In this document: one piece after another, positions 1 through 9,763 of the stretch
Layout: each line of letters begins with the position of its first letter
Numbering within the stretch: position 1 is the first letter of the stretch
From: Streptomyces sp. NBC_00287
GTDB taxonomy: Bacteria; Actinomycetota; Actinomycetes; Streptomycetales; Streptomycetaceae
Assembly: GCF_036173105.1 (NCBI RefSeq)
Contig: NZ_CP108053.1
Span: 1,054,001 to 1,118,000, forward strand
Length of the DNA: 64,000 nt
Direction: 5' to 3'
Translations under genes and position numbers: made by a program
Notes under the pieces: model-generated
Seen by the model: only the letters and a program-made list of their open reading frames with translations
Database searches by the model: none
What the model was told of the DNA's origin: nothing

Positions 1-3000
1 CGGCTGCTCGACTCCGAGACCCGTGACAAGGGCCACCTCAACGAGCTGGCGGTCAACGAGGCGTGGCCCGCGCTGATCGTCTCCCGGGGGCACAAGGCGG
101 TCGTCGTCGGCCCGGAGAAGGTGCTGCTCGAGCACGACCTGCGGCTGCCCGTGGAGCTGGACCGCTGGAGCCGCCCGCAGTTCCGCTACACCGACGGCGA
201 GCTGCTGGTGATGTGGCGGCACGAAGGCAAGCAGTTCGGCTACTGGTCGGCACGGCCGTCCGAGGTGTTCACCCTGGGCGGGGAGCAACTCGGCTACTGG
301 TACGGCCACCATGTCGGCTCCCCCTCGATTCCGCTGCCGGCCGGCGGCCGGGCCACCGGTGGCCGCACACTGCACGCCGGTGACACCGTCCTGCCCCCGA
401 ACCGAGCCGTCATCGGCGACGGCACCACGTGCTGGCGCCAGGGCCGACAGGGACGGCAGCAGCTGTGGCTGGAGTACGACCCGGCGACCGGCACGCACGG
501 GCGTGCCTCGCTGCCCGCCTTCCTGCGGTCCGGGATCCGCGAGGACGCCACACTCCAGCAGGATCTGTGCGACGTGCTGCCTCTCCAACCCGGCCTCGAA
601 CACAGCCCGTTCGGCACCGACGGCACCGTCCTCGGCCGCTGGGTGCGCACCGAGACGGAAGAGGGCGAGACCCTGCGGACCGCCGGCACGCCGGACGGCC
701 GTACCGTCACCCTGCGCGGGACCCGCGGCCTTCCGCTCGGTGCGCTGCGGCTGCCCGGGGGCGCCGAGCCCGTCGCGGCGATCGTCGACACACATGTCGC
801 CCTCTTCGCGGCCGACGACACCTCCGAGGCCGGTCTGCTCGGCCGGGTGTCGCTGGGCGACCGGGGCAGCGAGTACGCCGCCGGCACCCGGTACGTACCG
901 CCGGTCGCCTTCTGGCACGCCCTGCGTCCCCGCGACGAACGGGGCTCGGCCGTGCTACGCGCCCTGAGCGACGAGCGCGCGGCCGACCTGCTGCGAGCGG
1001 GAGCGACTGCCCTGGCCGAGCACCGGGCGCAGCTCGCCGCGGCGCCGGACGCCGAGGCCCGGGCCAAGGTCACGGGCGCCGACGAGTCCGTCCAACGGGC
1101 CGTGGCGTCGGCCCTGCCCGAACTCACCGACGAGCGGCTGCTCATCGGCCTCTCCGCGCTGATCCGATCGGCACTGCGCATCACCGAGTCGGCGACCGCT
1201 CTCGCGGCCCCGCCCGTCGAGCACGCGCGGCCGGACCGGCGCCGCACCGAGGGCATGTTCGCGGACTACAGCCCCGCGCACGGCGACGACCGGACCCTGA
1301 ACGACGCCACCGGCGGCGTCGCCTCGCTGTGGGGAGGCTGGGGCAGCGAGGAGCGGTGGACCGTGCTCCGCCAGATCCGCGCGGTGAACCACGTCCTGTC
1401 CGGGCAGCCGGCCGACGGCAAGCCGCTGCCCGCCGAGCGCGGACGTCCGGCCCCGCTCGGGGACGGCTGGCTCAGTGAGGAACTCACGATCCCCAGCATC
1501 GGCACGGTGTGGCCGTCGCTGCTGGGCGTGGTCCGGCCGCTGGCCTACCGGGCCGCGCTGCCGACCGTGTCCGACGCCCAACGGGAGGCGCTGCTCCTGC
1601 TGTTCGAGGCGCTCGCCGAAGGTCCGCTCGCCGCACCCGGGGACAGCCTGCGCGAGGTGGTCCTCGGCGAGCCGCACGAGAACCAGCAGCGCGTCGGCCA
1701 GGTACTGCGCCGCGACGGCCGTACGGTCGTCGTCCTCGGCTGCCAGAACGTCGACACCGCGCGCGGGCGGGTGAACTGGCTCGCCCTGGACCACGATCCG
1801 TCCGGCGCGTTCGGGGCGGTCGCCCACTTCACGCTGGAGAAGGAGACGCGGCACGGGCAGGCGTTCCCCGCCGACGGGCTCGCCGCCGTCGCCCGGCTGA
1901 TCCGGGACAAGGGCGCCGCTCCCTGGCGGCCCGAGGCGCACGAGGCGTTCGCCGCCGCGACGCGGGACGGGCTCGGCCCGCTCCAGGCGACTCTCCTGCT
2001 CGCCGCCCAGCCGCGCGGTCGAGACGAGCAGACGCTCGCCGTGATGGGCTTGAAGCCACGTCAGATGGACCAGGCGAACGGCATGCTGGGCTCGCTCTCG
2101 GCGCAGGACCGCACGGCGCTCCTCGGCGCGCTGCTCCCCTCCGAGCCCGCCGACCTGTGGTCGACCGGCCCGGACCTGGAGGCCGCGGGCCGGGTGTGGG
2201 CCGAGCGGCTGGGCTCCGTCGTCCGGGTGCCCGAGGACCTCTCGGCGGACCTCGCCGGACTGCCTTCCGCCTCCGCCGAGGTGGTGCTCAACCCCGGCCG
2301 CACGCCCTGGATCAGCCGCACCACGGCCTTCCACTTCGACAAGGACGGCAACTGGGTCCCGGAGGACCCGGCCGCCCTGCCCAGCCGCTACGACCTGGGC
2401 GGAGCCGTCGCCGCCCTGGCCTCGCTCGCCTACGCCCTCCCCTACGGGCACCCCCTGCGAGTCCTGCTCCCGGAGAGCCTCGCCGCACTGCGGCGCCGGT
2501 TCGCCGACCCGGAGCTGATGCTTCCACTCGACGTCGAATGGACGGAGAAGGGGAGTCCCACGGCCGTGGAGGTGCGCAAGGCGTACGGGCTTCCGGAGAC
2601 CGGAGGGGCCGACGCACAGGGCCTGATCCGCGTCGGCGAGGCGCTGGTCCTGCGCCCGTGGCACGGCGACAGCGAGATCACCCTGGTCCGCCCGGCAGGC
2701 CTGACCGGGCCCGACGACACCGTGTTCGGGCTCCTGGAAGGACTCACGGGTCCCCAACGAGGCGCAGGCCTACGGTCGTTGCGCGCACTCCTGGGCGACG
2801 ACCTCGCCCGAGCGGTCGCCGCCGACGGTCCGGTCGGCCATGCCCAGGACCCCATGGTCAGCGTGCCGGAGCTGGTCACGGAGGTCGCCGCGGCCCACGG
2901 TCTCGGCGAGGACGCGGCGGCGCTCTACCTCCAGCTGCTCGCCCTGCCCGACCCGACGGACCGCAACTGCGCCCGCTGGACCGGCTGGAAGCCCGCCCGG

Positions 3001-3294
3001 CTGAAGAAGGCCCGCGCCGAGCTGGCGGCGACCGACCTGGTCGTCGAGGCCAAGCGGCCACGCGCCGGGCGCACCTTCTTCCTGCCCGGCGGCTGGCGCG
3101 ACCTCAAGGGCTCCGCGCTGCCGGTGGAGAGCTGGAAGGAAGGCCTCTACCCGATCCACGACCGCATGCGCGCCGTCCCCGACCTTCCGCTGCCCGAACT
3201 GTTCGCCCGCGCCTGGGAACGCGTCCAAAGCGGCGACGCACCGGCGTACGAGGAACTGATCACGCGGGTCACCCGGAAGGGGCGCCGCCGATGA
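1..3294 (+). CDS. Large uncharacterised protein of a MoxR/VWA/SWIM operon (5' partial)
   Basis: The frame is open from the first base of the window, so the N-terminus is missing; at least 1,097 residues remain. I recognise no catalytic motif. The protein is soluble-looking, rich in Ala, Leu, Arg and acidic residues, with no membrane segment, and has a basic C-terminus ending in several Arg. It is followed after 46 bp by a MoxR ATPase and then by DUF5682-VWA and SWIM genes. In E. coli a large WGR/DUF4132-type protein (YehI) sits with YehL (MoxR), YehM, YehP (VWA) and YehQ (SWIM), so this may be the positional counterpart. That equivalence is inferred from gene order, not from a motif I can see. 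The reading frame is certain from codon bias; the function is unknown. Confidence 0.8.
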   Translation, partial: RLLDSETRDKGHLNELAVNEAWPALIVSRGHKAVVVGPEKVLLEHDLRLPVELDRWSRPQFRYTDGELLVMWRHEGKQFGYWSARPSEVFTLGGEQLGYWYGHHVGSPSIPLPAGGRATGGRTLHAGDTVLPPNRAVIGDGTTCWRQGRQGRQQLWLEYDPATGTHGRASLPAFLRSGIREDATLQQDLCDVLPLQPGLEHSPFGTDGTVLGRWVRTETEEGETLRTAGTPDGRTVTLRGTRGLPLGALRLPGGAEPVAAIVDTHVALFAADDTSEAGLLGRVSLGDRGSEYAAGTRYVPPVAFWHALRPRDERGSAVLRALSDERAADLLRAGATALAEHRAQLAAAPDAEARAKVTGADESVQRAVASALPELTDERLLIGLSALIRSALRITESATALAAPPVEHARPDRRRTEGMFADYSPAHGDDRTLNDATGGVASLWGGWGSEERWTVLRQIRAVNHVLSGQPADGKPLPAERGRPAPLGDGWLSEELTIPSIGTVWPSLLGVVRPLAYRAALPTVSDAQREALLLLFEALAEGPLAAPGDSLREVVLGEPHENQQRVGQVLRRDGRTVVVLGCQNVDTARGRVNWLALDHDPSGAFGAVAHFTLEKETRHGQAFPADGLAAVARLIRDKGAAPWRPEAHEAFAAATRDGLGPLQATLLLAAQPRGRDEQTLAVMGLKPRQMDQANGMLGSLSAQDRTALLGALLPSEPADLWSTGPDLEAAGRVWAERLGSVVRVPEDLSADLAGLPSASAEVVLNPGRTPWISRTTAFHFDKDGNWVPEDPAALPSRYDLGGAVAALASLAYALPYGHPLRVLLPESLAALRRRFADPELMLPLDVEWTEKGSPTAVEVRKAYGLPETGGADAQGLIRVGEALVLRPWHGDSEITLVRPAGLTGPDDTVFGLLEGLTGPQRGAGLRSLRALLGDDLARAVAADGPVGHAQDPMVSVPELVTEVAAAHGLGEDAAALYLQLLALPDPTDRNCARWTGWKPARLKKARAELAATDLVVEAKRPRAGRTFFLPGGWRDLKGSALPVESWKEGLYPIHDRMRAVPDLPLPELFARAWERVQSGDAPAYEELITRVTRKGRRR

Positions 3295-3340
3295 GGGCCC
3301 AGCTCACCCCTACCCGAACCGACCGGAAGAACCGTCGCCG

Positions 3341-4510
3341 ATGACCAGCACCCTGCCCTCCGCCCCGACGCGTCAAATCGTCCCGCCCGAGGAGCTGTAC
3401 GCGACCGAGCTGGCCTTCCTCGCCGCCTACGACGAGGGGCCGCGACCGCCCGCGTGGTGGCTCACGCCCCGTGCCGTCGTCACGTTCGTCATGGGCAGCG
3501 GCGGCCGGGCGCTGAAGCTGCCCGACGCTGCCGAGGCGCCGGACGGCGTGCCGCGACGCCTGGAGGTGTCGGCCAAGTTCGTCGGCGACCGGGCGCTGGT
3601 GGAGCGGTGTGTCGTCACGCTCGCGGGCGAGCGCGGCCTGCTCCTGGTCGGCGAGCCCGGCACCGCCAAGTCCATGCTGTCCGAGCTGCTGTCGGCCGCC
3701 GTGTGCGGCACCAGCGGCCTGGTCGTCCAGGGCACCGCGGGCACCACCGAGGACCAGCTCAAGTACGGCTGGAACTACGCCCTGTTGCTCGCCCAGGGCC
3801 CGAGTCGGCAGGCGCTGGTGCCCTCGCCCGTCCTGACCGCCATGTCCCTGGGCGCCATCGCCCGGGTCGAGGAAGTCACCCGCTGTCTGCCGGAGGTGCA
3901 GGACGCCCTGGTGTCCCTGCTCTCCGAGCGGCGTATCGCCGTACCGGAACTGGCGGGCGGCGAGGACTCGTTGGCGCACGCCGCGCCCGGCTTCAACCTC
4001 ATCGCCACCGCCAACCTGCGCGACAAGGGCGTCTCGGAGATGTCCGCCGCGCTCAAGCGCCGCTTCAACTTCGAGACGGTCGGCCCCATCGCGGACCTCG
4101 ACGCCGAGACCGCGCTGGTGCGCAGTCAGGCGCGGGCGTCCGTGGAGCGGGCGGGCGCCGCCTTCCAGGTGGACGACGCGGTGCTGGAGGCGCTGGTGAC
4201 CGCGTTCCGTGATCTGCGGGAGGGGCGGTCGGCGGAGGGCTGGGAGGTGGAGCGGCCGTCCACGGTGATGAGCACCGCGGAGGCGGTGTCGGTGGCGGGC
4301 GCGCTGGGTCTTGCGGCGGCGTACTTCCCGGGCGACCGCGATGTGCTCGGCCTCCTGCCGGGCCATCTGCTCGGTGTGGTCCGCAAGGACGACCCCGCCG
4401 ACGCGGCCCGGCTGCGCGGCTACTGGGACGGTCCGGTCCGGCGGCGTGCCGAGCAGGGCTCCGCCACCTGGCGCACCCTGTGGGACCTGCGCACGGTGCT
4501 GGAGGGCTGA
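3341..4510 (+). CDS. MoxR-family AAA+ ATPase (YehL-like)
   Basis: A 389-residue AAA+ ATPase. Walker A is GEPGTAKS (about residues 104-111). The MoxR-type segment around the Walker B position reads ARVEEVTRC followed by QDALVSLLSERR. Sensor 1 is in IATANLRDKG, and an arginine-finger-like ALKRRFNFE follows. The usual Walker B Asp-Glu is Glu-Glu here, which is unusual. MoxR ATPases work as hexameric chaperones or remodelling enzymes with VWA partners, and a VWA protein is the next gene. The ATG follows a GGAAGAA-like ribosome site; only 4 bp separate its stop from the next start, so the two are co-transcribed and probably coupled. The family call is firm; the client is unknown. Confidence 0.9.
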   Translation: MTSTLPSAPTRQIVPPEELYATELAFLAAYDEGPRPPAWWLTPRAVVTFVMGSGGRALKLPDAAEAPDGVPRRLEVSAKFVGDRALVERCVVTLAGERGLLLVGEPGTAKSMLSELLSAAVCGTSGLVVQGTAGTTEDQLKYGWNYALLLAQGPSRQALVPSPVLTAMSLGAIARVEEVTRCLPEVQDALVSLLSERRIAVPELAGGEDSLAHAAPGFNLIATANLRDKGVSEMSAALKRRFNFETVGPIADLDAETALVRSQARASVERAGAAFQVDDAVLEALVTAFRDLREGRSAEGWEVERPSTVMSTAEAVSVAGALGLAAAYFPGDRDVLGLLPGHLLGVVRKDDPADAARLRGYWDGPVRRRAEQGSATWRTLWDLRTVLEG

Positions 4511-4514
4511 CGCC

Positions 4515-7500
4515 GTGCCCCTCACCCCCGACGAGGCCGTGGCGGCCCTGACCGACCCGGCGGCGCCGTACCTCATCGGCGTACGGCATCACGCGCCGTC
4601 CCTGGCAGCGGCCATGCCCGCGCTGCTGGACGCGGCGAAGCCGGACGTGGTGCTCGTCGAACTCCCCGCGGAGATGCAGGAGTGGCTGCCGTGGCTGGGC
4701 CACGAGGAGACACGGGCACCGGTCGCGCTCGCGGCGGCGCCGCCGGACGGGGGCGGCGGACCGGCGTTCTACCCGTTCGCCGACTTCTCGCCGGAGCTGG
4801 CCGCCGTGCGCTGGGCGGCTCGGCAGGGGGTTCCGGTCGTGGCCTGCGATCTGCCGCTCGCCGACCGCGCGTGGGGCGAGGGGCGGGATTCGGCGGGGTC
4901 GGCGTCCGTCGGTCCCGGGATCGCCGACGCGTTGCGGGCCCGGCTGACCGGCCGCCCGGGGGACGACCTGTGGGACCGGCTCGTGGAGGCCACGGCCCCG
5001 GGATCCCCGCCGGAGGCGTTGCGCCGGGCCGCACTGCTCACGGGGTGGGCGCTGCGCGAGGACGCGGCGGGCTCGGGGGGTGTTCCCGAGCTGGATCTGC
5101 GGCGCGAGGCGTGGATGTGTGAGCGGCTGGCGGCGGCGACCGCAAACGGGGAGCGTGCGGCGGTGGTCGTCGGTGCGTTTCATGCGCCGGCGCTGGTGTC
5201 CGGCGGGCCTTCTCTCAGCGTCGGCACGCTTGCGGTGAGCGGGAGTTGGATCACCTCGCTCATCCCGTACACCTACGCCCTGCTGGACGAACGGTCCGGA
5301 TACCCGGCCGGGATTCGGGATCCGGAGTGGCAGCACCTGGTCCTGCGGGCGGCCGGGGATCCGGCCGCGCTGGAGGAGGCGCTGACGCGGGCGGCTGTCG
5401 AGGTGTGTGCCGCGCTGCGGTCGCTCGGGCATCCGTCGGGGCCCGCCGACGCGCGGGAGATCAGCCGCCTGGCCGGTGATCTGGCCCGGCTGCGGGGGCT
5501 GCCCGCGGCGGGGCGCGGAGAGCTGGTCGAGGCCGTGCAGACGGTCCTCACGCAGGGCGAACCGTACGGCAGGGGGCGGGCGGTGGCCCGGGCGATGGAG
5601 CGGGTGCTCGTCGGAACCCGCACCGGACAGCCCGCGCCCGGGGCGCCCCGCAGCGGCCTCGCCCCGGCGGTGGAGGCGCAACTGGCGGAGCTCGGCCTGC
5701 CGGGCCCGGGAGCCGAGAGCGCATCGCGTGATCTGCGGCTGGATCCACTGCGTTCGGATCTGGACCGCCGACGCGAGCTGCTGCTGCGCCGGCTGACGGT
5801 GTGCGGGGTGCCGTACGCACAGGCCCAGGAGGTGGCCGGGGCGGGCGGGGCCGACGCGCTCACCTCGCGGTGGGAGGTGCGCTGGACTCCGGCCACGGCG
5901 GCCATGGTGACCGCTGCCGGGGTACGCGGGGTCACCCCGGCGCAGGCAGCCGAGGGTGTGCTGCGGGAGCGTCGGCGGGTGGAGCGGGACGAGGGCGGGA
6001 GTACGGCCGACCAAACGCTGCGGGGCCTGCGGGAGGCGGCGGAGTGCGGCCTGCCCGCGCTCGCGGACGAACGGCTCACCGATGTCGCCGACGTGCTGCC
6101 CCACTCCGGCACACTCCCCGAACTCCTCGCCGGTCTCGCCCTGTTGGACCGGTTGCAGGCGGGTCACATCCCCGGGCTCGGCGCCGACGAGGACAGTAGG
6201 ACCCGGGCCGCCGCGGTGGCCGAGCTGCTGACGGCCGCCGCGGTGCGCCAAGTCGACGGCCTCACAGGTTCCGAGGATCCGGCCGACGCCCACGCCCTGC
6301 TCGAACTCGCGCACCGCGCCGACGTGTTGGGCGGAATCCGGCTCACCGACGCGCTGGCCCGGCTGGCCGCCGACGGTTCGCCACTGATGCGGGGCGCCGC
6401 GGGGGCCGTACGCGTGCTCCTCGGGCACGAGGCGCCCGATGCCCTGGGCGGCCGTATCGCCTCCTGGGTCGACTCGGCCACAGGGCCGGAGTCCAGGTCG
6501 GCGCTGACCGCGCGGCTCACCGGAGTGCTGACTGCGGCAGGACCGCTGCTGGAATCGGCGTCCGCAGCGCTGGAGCCGCTGCTGAGCCGGGTGGTGGAGC
6601 TGCCCGACCGGACGTTCCTCGATCGGTTGCCCGCCCTGCGAGGAGGTTTCGACACGCTCAGCCCGGCGGCCCGTGAGCGCCTGCTCACCGCCGTCGAGGA
6701 GCGTCTTGGCACCAGCGGAGAGGTCACCGACACCGGCGGGTTCGACCCGGCCGCGCTCGCCGCGTGGACCCGCGCGGATCTTGCGGTCCGGGCGGACCTG
6801 GCGAGGCTCGGACTGCTGCCGTCCCCTGTCGCCACGGTTGCGGGCGGACGCGCCGCCTCCCCACCGGAGTCCCAAGAAGCCGCCCCGTCGGCCCCCGAAG
6901 AACCCGAGCCCGCGCCACTCTTCGACGAGCGCCGCCTCTCCCCCACCGACCGCTGGCGGCTCGTGCTGGGTCGGCGTTCGGATCAACTGGCGCGTTCCGC
7001 CGCCGGGTTGGCGACCGCGTTGGACGAGCTGTACGGCGCCGGGCGGGGTGAGGGCAGTCGAGGTGGGTTGCCTGGAGCGGGTGGTCGTGGCGGGGGGCGG
7101 GAGGCACCGTACCCCGGGGTGCGGGAGTGGTCCGAGGAGCTGGCGGCGCTGTTCGGGCCGGGGATCCGGGAGGAGGTGCTGGCGGCCGCGGCGGCGTCGG
7201 GGCGTACCGATGTGCTGGCCGAGCTCGATCCGGACCGCGTGCGGCCCTCGGTGGACCTGCTGCGGACGGTGCTCCGGCACGCGGGCGGCCTGCCCGAGGC
7301 CCGGCTGGCCGCGCTGCGTCCGCTCGTGCGGCGCCTGGTGGACGCGCTGACCAGGGAGTTGGCCACACGGCTGCGGCCCGCCCTGCACGGTACGGCTCTG
7401 CCGCGCCCCAGTCGGCGGCCGGGCGGCGGCCTGGACCTGCCGCGCACCCTGCGCGCCAACCTGGCGACCGCGCGGCGCGGCCCGGACGGGCGGATCGTGG

Positions 7501-8042
7501 TCGTGCCCGAGCGGCCGGTGTTCCGTACGCGGGCGAAGCGGGCCGCCGACTGGCGGCTGATCCTGGTCACGGATGTGTCGGGGTCGATGGAGGCGTCCAC
7601 GGTCTGGGCCGCGCTCACGGCCTCGGTGCTCGCGGGGGTGCCGACCCTGTCCACGCACTTCCTCGCCTTCTCCACGGAGGTCATCGACCTCACGGGCCAT
7701 GTCGACGACCCGCTGTCCCTGCTGCTCGAGGTCAGCGTGGGCGGCGGCACGCACATCGCTGCGGGCCTGCGGCACGCGCGGGAGCTGGTGACCGTACCGT
7801 CGCGGACGCTCGTCGTGGTCGTCAGCGACTTCGAAGAGGGCTATCCGCTCGGTGGACTGCTCGCCGAGGTGCGCGCCCTGGTCGGGGCCGGCTGCCAGGT
7901 GCTGGGCTGCGCGAGCCTCGACGACGCGGGCCGTCCCCGCTACTCCACGGGCGTCGCCGGACAGCTCGTCGCCGCGGGCATGCCGGTGGCCGCCCTCAGT
8001 CCGCTCGAACTCGCCCGCTGGGTAGGAGAGAAAATCGCATGA
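4515..8042 (+). CDS. DUF5682-VWA fusion protein, MoxR partner
   Basis: A protein of about 1,175 residues. I chose the GTG start because GGAGGG lies 8 bases upstream and it follows the MoxR stop by 4 bases; an in-frame ATG exists inside the MoxR gene but has no such support. The N-terminus has GVRHHAPS (residues 22-29), the signature of DUF5682. A Gly/Arg-rich linker precedes the C-terminal part. The last 170 residues form a VWA domain with a complete MIDAS: DVSGSM (Asp near 1020), GGGTH, and SDFEE (Asp near 1105). In E. coli the matching functions are two genes (yehM, yehP); here they look fused. VWA proteins next to MoxR act as metal-dependent adaptors for the ATPase. The stop overlaps the next start as ATGA. 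Confidence 0.88.
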   Translation: MPLTPDEAVAALTDPAAPYLIGVRHHAPSLAAAMPALLDAAKPDVVLVELPAEMQEWLPWLGHEETRAPVALAAAPPDGGGGPAFYPFADFSPELAAVRWAARQGVPVVACDLPLADRAWGEGRDSAGSASVGPGIADALRARLTGRPGDDLWDRLVEATAPGSPPEALRRAALLTGWALREDAAGSGGVPELDLRREAWMCERLAAATANGERAAVVVGAFHAPALVSGGPSLSVGTLAVSGSWITSLIPYTYALLDERSGYPAGIRDPEWQHLVLRAAGDPAALEEALTRAAVEVCAALRSLGHPSGPADAREISRLAGDLARLRGLPAAGRGELVEAVQTVLTQGEPYGRGRAVARAMERVLVGTRTGQPAPGAPRSGLAPAVEAQLAELGLPGPGAESASRDLRLDPLRSDLDRRRELLLRRLTVCGVPYAQAQEVAGAGGADALTSRWEVRWTPATAAMVTAAGVRGVTPAQAAEGVLRERRRVERDEGGSTADQTLRGLREAAECGLPALADERLTDVADVLPHSGTLPELLAGLALLDRLQAGHIPGLGADEDSRTRAAAVAELLTAAAVRQVDGLTGSEDPADAHALLELAHRADVLGGIRLTDALARLAADGSPLMRGAAGAVRVLLGHEAPDALGGRIASWVDSATGPESRSALTARLTGVLTAAGPLLESASAALEPLLSRVVELPDRTFLDRLPALRGGFDTLSPAARERLLTAVEERLGTSGEVTDTGGFDPAALAAWTRADLAVRADLARLGLLPSPVATVAGGRAASPPESQEAAPSAPEEPEPAPLFDERRLSPTDRWRLVLGRRSDQLARSAAGLATALDELYGAGRGEGSRGGLPGAGGRGGGREAPYPGVREWSEELAALFGPGIREEVLAAAAASGRTDVLAELDPDRVRPSVDLLRTVLRHAGGLPEARLAALRPLVRRLVDALTRELATRLRPALHGTALPRPSRRPGGGLDLPRTLRANLATARRGPDGRIVVVPERPVFRTRAKRAADWRLILVTDVSGSMEASTVWAALTASVLAGVPTLSTHFLAFSTEVIDLTGHVDDPLSLLLEVSVGGGTHIAAGLRHARELVTVPSRTLVVVVSDFEEGYPLGGLLAEVRALVGAGCQVLGCASLDDAGRPRYSTGVAGQLVAAGMPVAALSPLELARWVGEKIA

Positions 8043-9763
8043 GTCCGGTCCTTCCACCGGTCGCGCCCGACGTCACCGCGGAACTGGTCGGGGCGTTGTC
8101 GCCCCGGCTGCGCAAGCGGCTGGACGCGGGGATCGCCAAGCTGGCCGTGCGGCCGGTCGTCGTGGACGGCGACACCGTACGCCTGGCTGTGGACGACGAC
8201 ACCGACCTCGAACTGCACGCCCCGGGCGGGGCGGTGACGAGTACGGACGCGATCCGGTGCGGGTGCCTGCTGGCACCGGACTGTCTGCACCGAGCGGCGG
8301 TGGCATCGGCGGCCCCCGTCGCGGACACGGCCCCGCCCACCCCTGCGCCGATCCCCGAGCCGACAGCAGCCCCGGACCCCGAGCCCACGGCAACGCCCGA
8401 CCAACGCAGCGCCGCCCACACCCTTCACGCCGCCGCGGCCGCCGTACTCGACGCGGGTACGGACGGCGCCGGAGCCGTCCTCCAGGCGGAGTTGTTGCGC
8501 GCGGCGCACACCGCGCGGCTCGCCGGGCTGCCCCGGGCCGCAGCCTCGGCTGTCGCCGTGGTCACCGGGCTGCGCGCGGCCCGCGGCGCGGATCCGTCGT
8601 ATCGACTCACCGACCTCGTCGCCGCGCTGCACGGCGTCCTGGGCGCGGCACACCGTCTCCCGCACGCCACCGGACCCGAACTGGCCGCGCTGCGCGGCAG
8701 CGTGCGGCAGCCGTACACCCCGGACGGCTCCCTGCGGCTGTACGGGCTCTTCTCGGAGCCCGTCCTCACCGCGACCGGCTACGCAGGCGCCGTGACCTGG
8801 ACCGCCGACGCCGAAGGCCGTCTGTACACGGTGTCCGACGTGGCGCCGGGCGGTTCGGGGCGGGCGGTGGGGGCGGCCGAGCGTGCCGTACGCGTCGGTG
8901 ACACGGCGCTGTCCCATCGGGAGCTGTCCCGGGCGGGGCTCGCGGTGTCCGGGGCGACTGTGTCGCCTACGGGACGGCTGGGCGCGGGGAAGGGAGTACG
9001 GGCGGTCCGCGCGTCCGGCGTGGCCTGGGACGGCGATCCCCTGGACCGGCTGTGGGCCGTGCCCGCCGCCGAGCAGGCGGTACGCGCGCTGTCCGACGAC
9101 GGGCACGGCTTGCTCTTCCTGGACGTCACGCTGGTCGGTACGGTCCGTGAGGCGGCGGGCGACTGTCTGCTCGCCGACTGCGACGGCGTGATGATCCGGC
9201 TGGCCGCCGCCCACGACCATCCGGCGCTCCCCGACCGCGACAACCTCCGCCTGCTCGCCACCGCCCCGGGCACCCGGCTGCGTGTCGTGGCCCGACTTGC
9301 CCCGGCCCCGCACGCCCGTGCCCTGCTCCTCGCCATCAGCCACCCCGCCGATCCCGAGGCCCGCCTGGACCTGGGCTTCGACCGGCTCCAGCACGCCGAC
9401 CTGCCCAACGGCAGCTCAGCCGCGCCCGGGGGCCCTCCGCCCGCCGCCGACGAACCGCCGCTGCACCTCCTGCGCCGCCGAGTCCACCAGGCCGCCTCCG
9501 GAGGCCGCCGAGTCCTGGCCTTCCCCGGCGACAGCACCTCCGACAGCCGGCGCCTGCACCGCCTCGGCCTCACTACGGCAGCAGCCCTCCTCGACGAACT
9601 GCGCGCAGCCGCCACCGACCGCGACCGCGACACCTTCGGCCGCCTGATCCCGACGGATGTGGCCCGCTTCGCCCGCGCATGGCTGGCCGCGGCGCACTAC
9701 ACGGCGGAGGTCGATCGCGCGCTGTGCGCGGCGGCGTGGGGAGCGGAGCCCGGAACCATGTGA
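8039..9763 (+). CDS. SWIM zinc-finger protein (YehQ-like)
   Basis: A 574-residue protein starting at an ATG that overlaps the preceding stop (ATGA), which fixes the start. A SWIM motif CxCx(n)CxH is present as Cys74-Gly-Cys76 and Cys82-Leu-His84 (CGCLLAPDCLH). A Pro/Ala/Glu-rich hinge follows at about residues 90-130, then a long region without motifs I can name. SWIM fingers are thought to bind DNA or protein. With the three upstream genes it completes the MoxR-VWA-SWIM set. Its stop codon sits at the edge of a tandem repeat, so the extreme C-terminus may be recently altered. Confidence 0.88.
   Translation: MSPVLPPVAPDVTAELVGALSPRLRKRLDAGIAKLAVRPVVVDGDTVRLAVDDDTDLELHAPGGAVTSTDAIRCGCLLAPDCLHRAAVASAAPVADTAPPTPAPIPEPTAAPDPEPTATPDQRSAAHTLHAAAAAVLDAGTDGAGAVLQAELLRAAHTARLAGLPRAAASAVAVVTGLRAARGADPSYRLTDLVAALHGVLGAAHRLPHATGPELAALRGSVRQPYTPDGSLRLYGLFSEPVLTATGYAGAVTWTADAEGRLYTVSDVAPGGSGRAVGAAERAVRVGDTALSHRELSRAGLAVSGATVSPTGRLGAGKGVRAVRASGVAWDGDPLDRLWAVPAAEQAVRALSDDGHGLLFLDVTLVGTVREAAGDCLLADCDGVMIRLAAAHDHPALPDRDNLRLLATAPGTRLRVVARLAPAPHARALLLAISHPADPEARLDLGFDRLQHADLPNGSSAAPGGPPPAADEPPLHLLRRRVHQAASGGRRVLAFPGDSTSDSRRLHRLGLTTAAALLDELRAAATDRDRDTFGRLIPTDVARFARAWLAAAHYTAEVDRALCAAAWGAEPGTM

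Noticed and set aside
4065-8057. A 1,330-codon minus-strand open frame opposite the MoxR/VWA genes
   Set aside because: Arg/Gly/Pro/His-rich without motifs; the plus strand encodes the MIDAS and DUF5682 signatures with ribosome sites.
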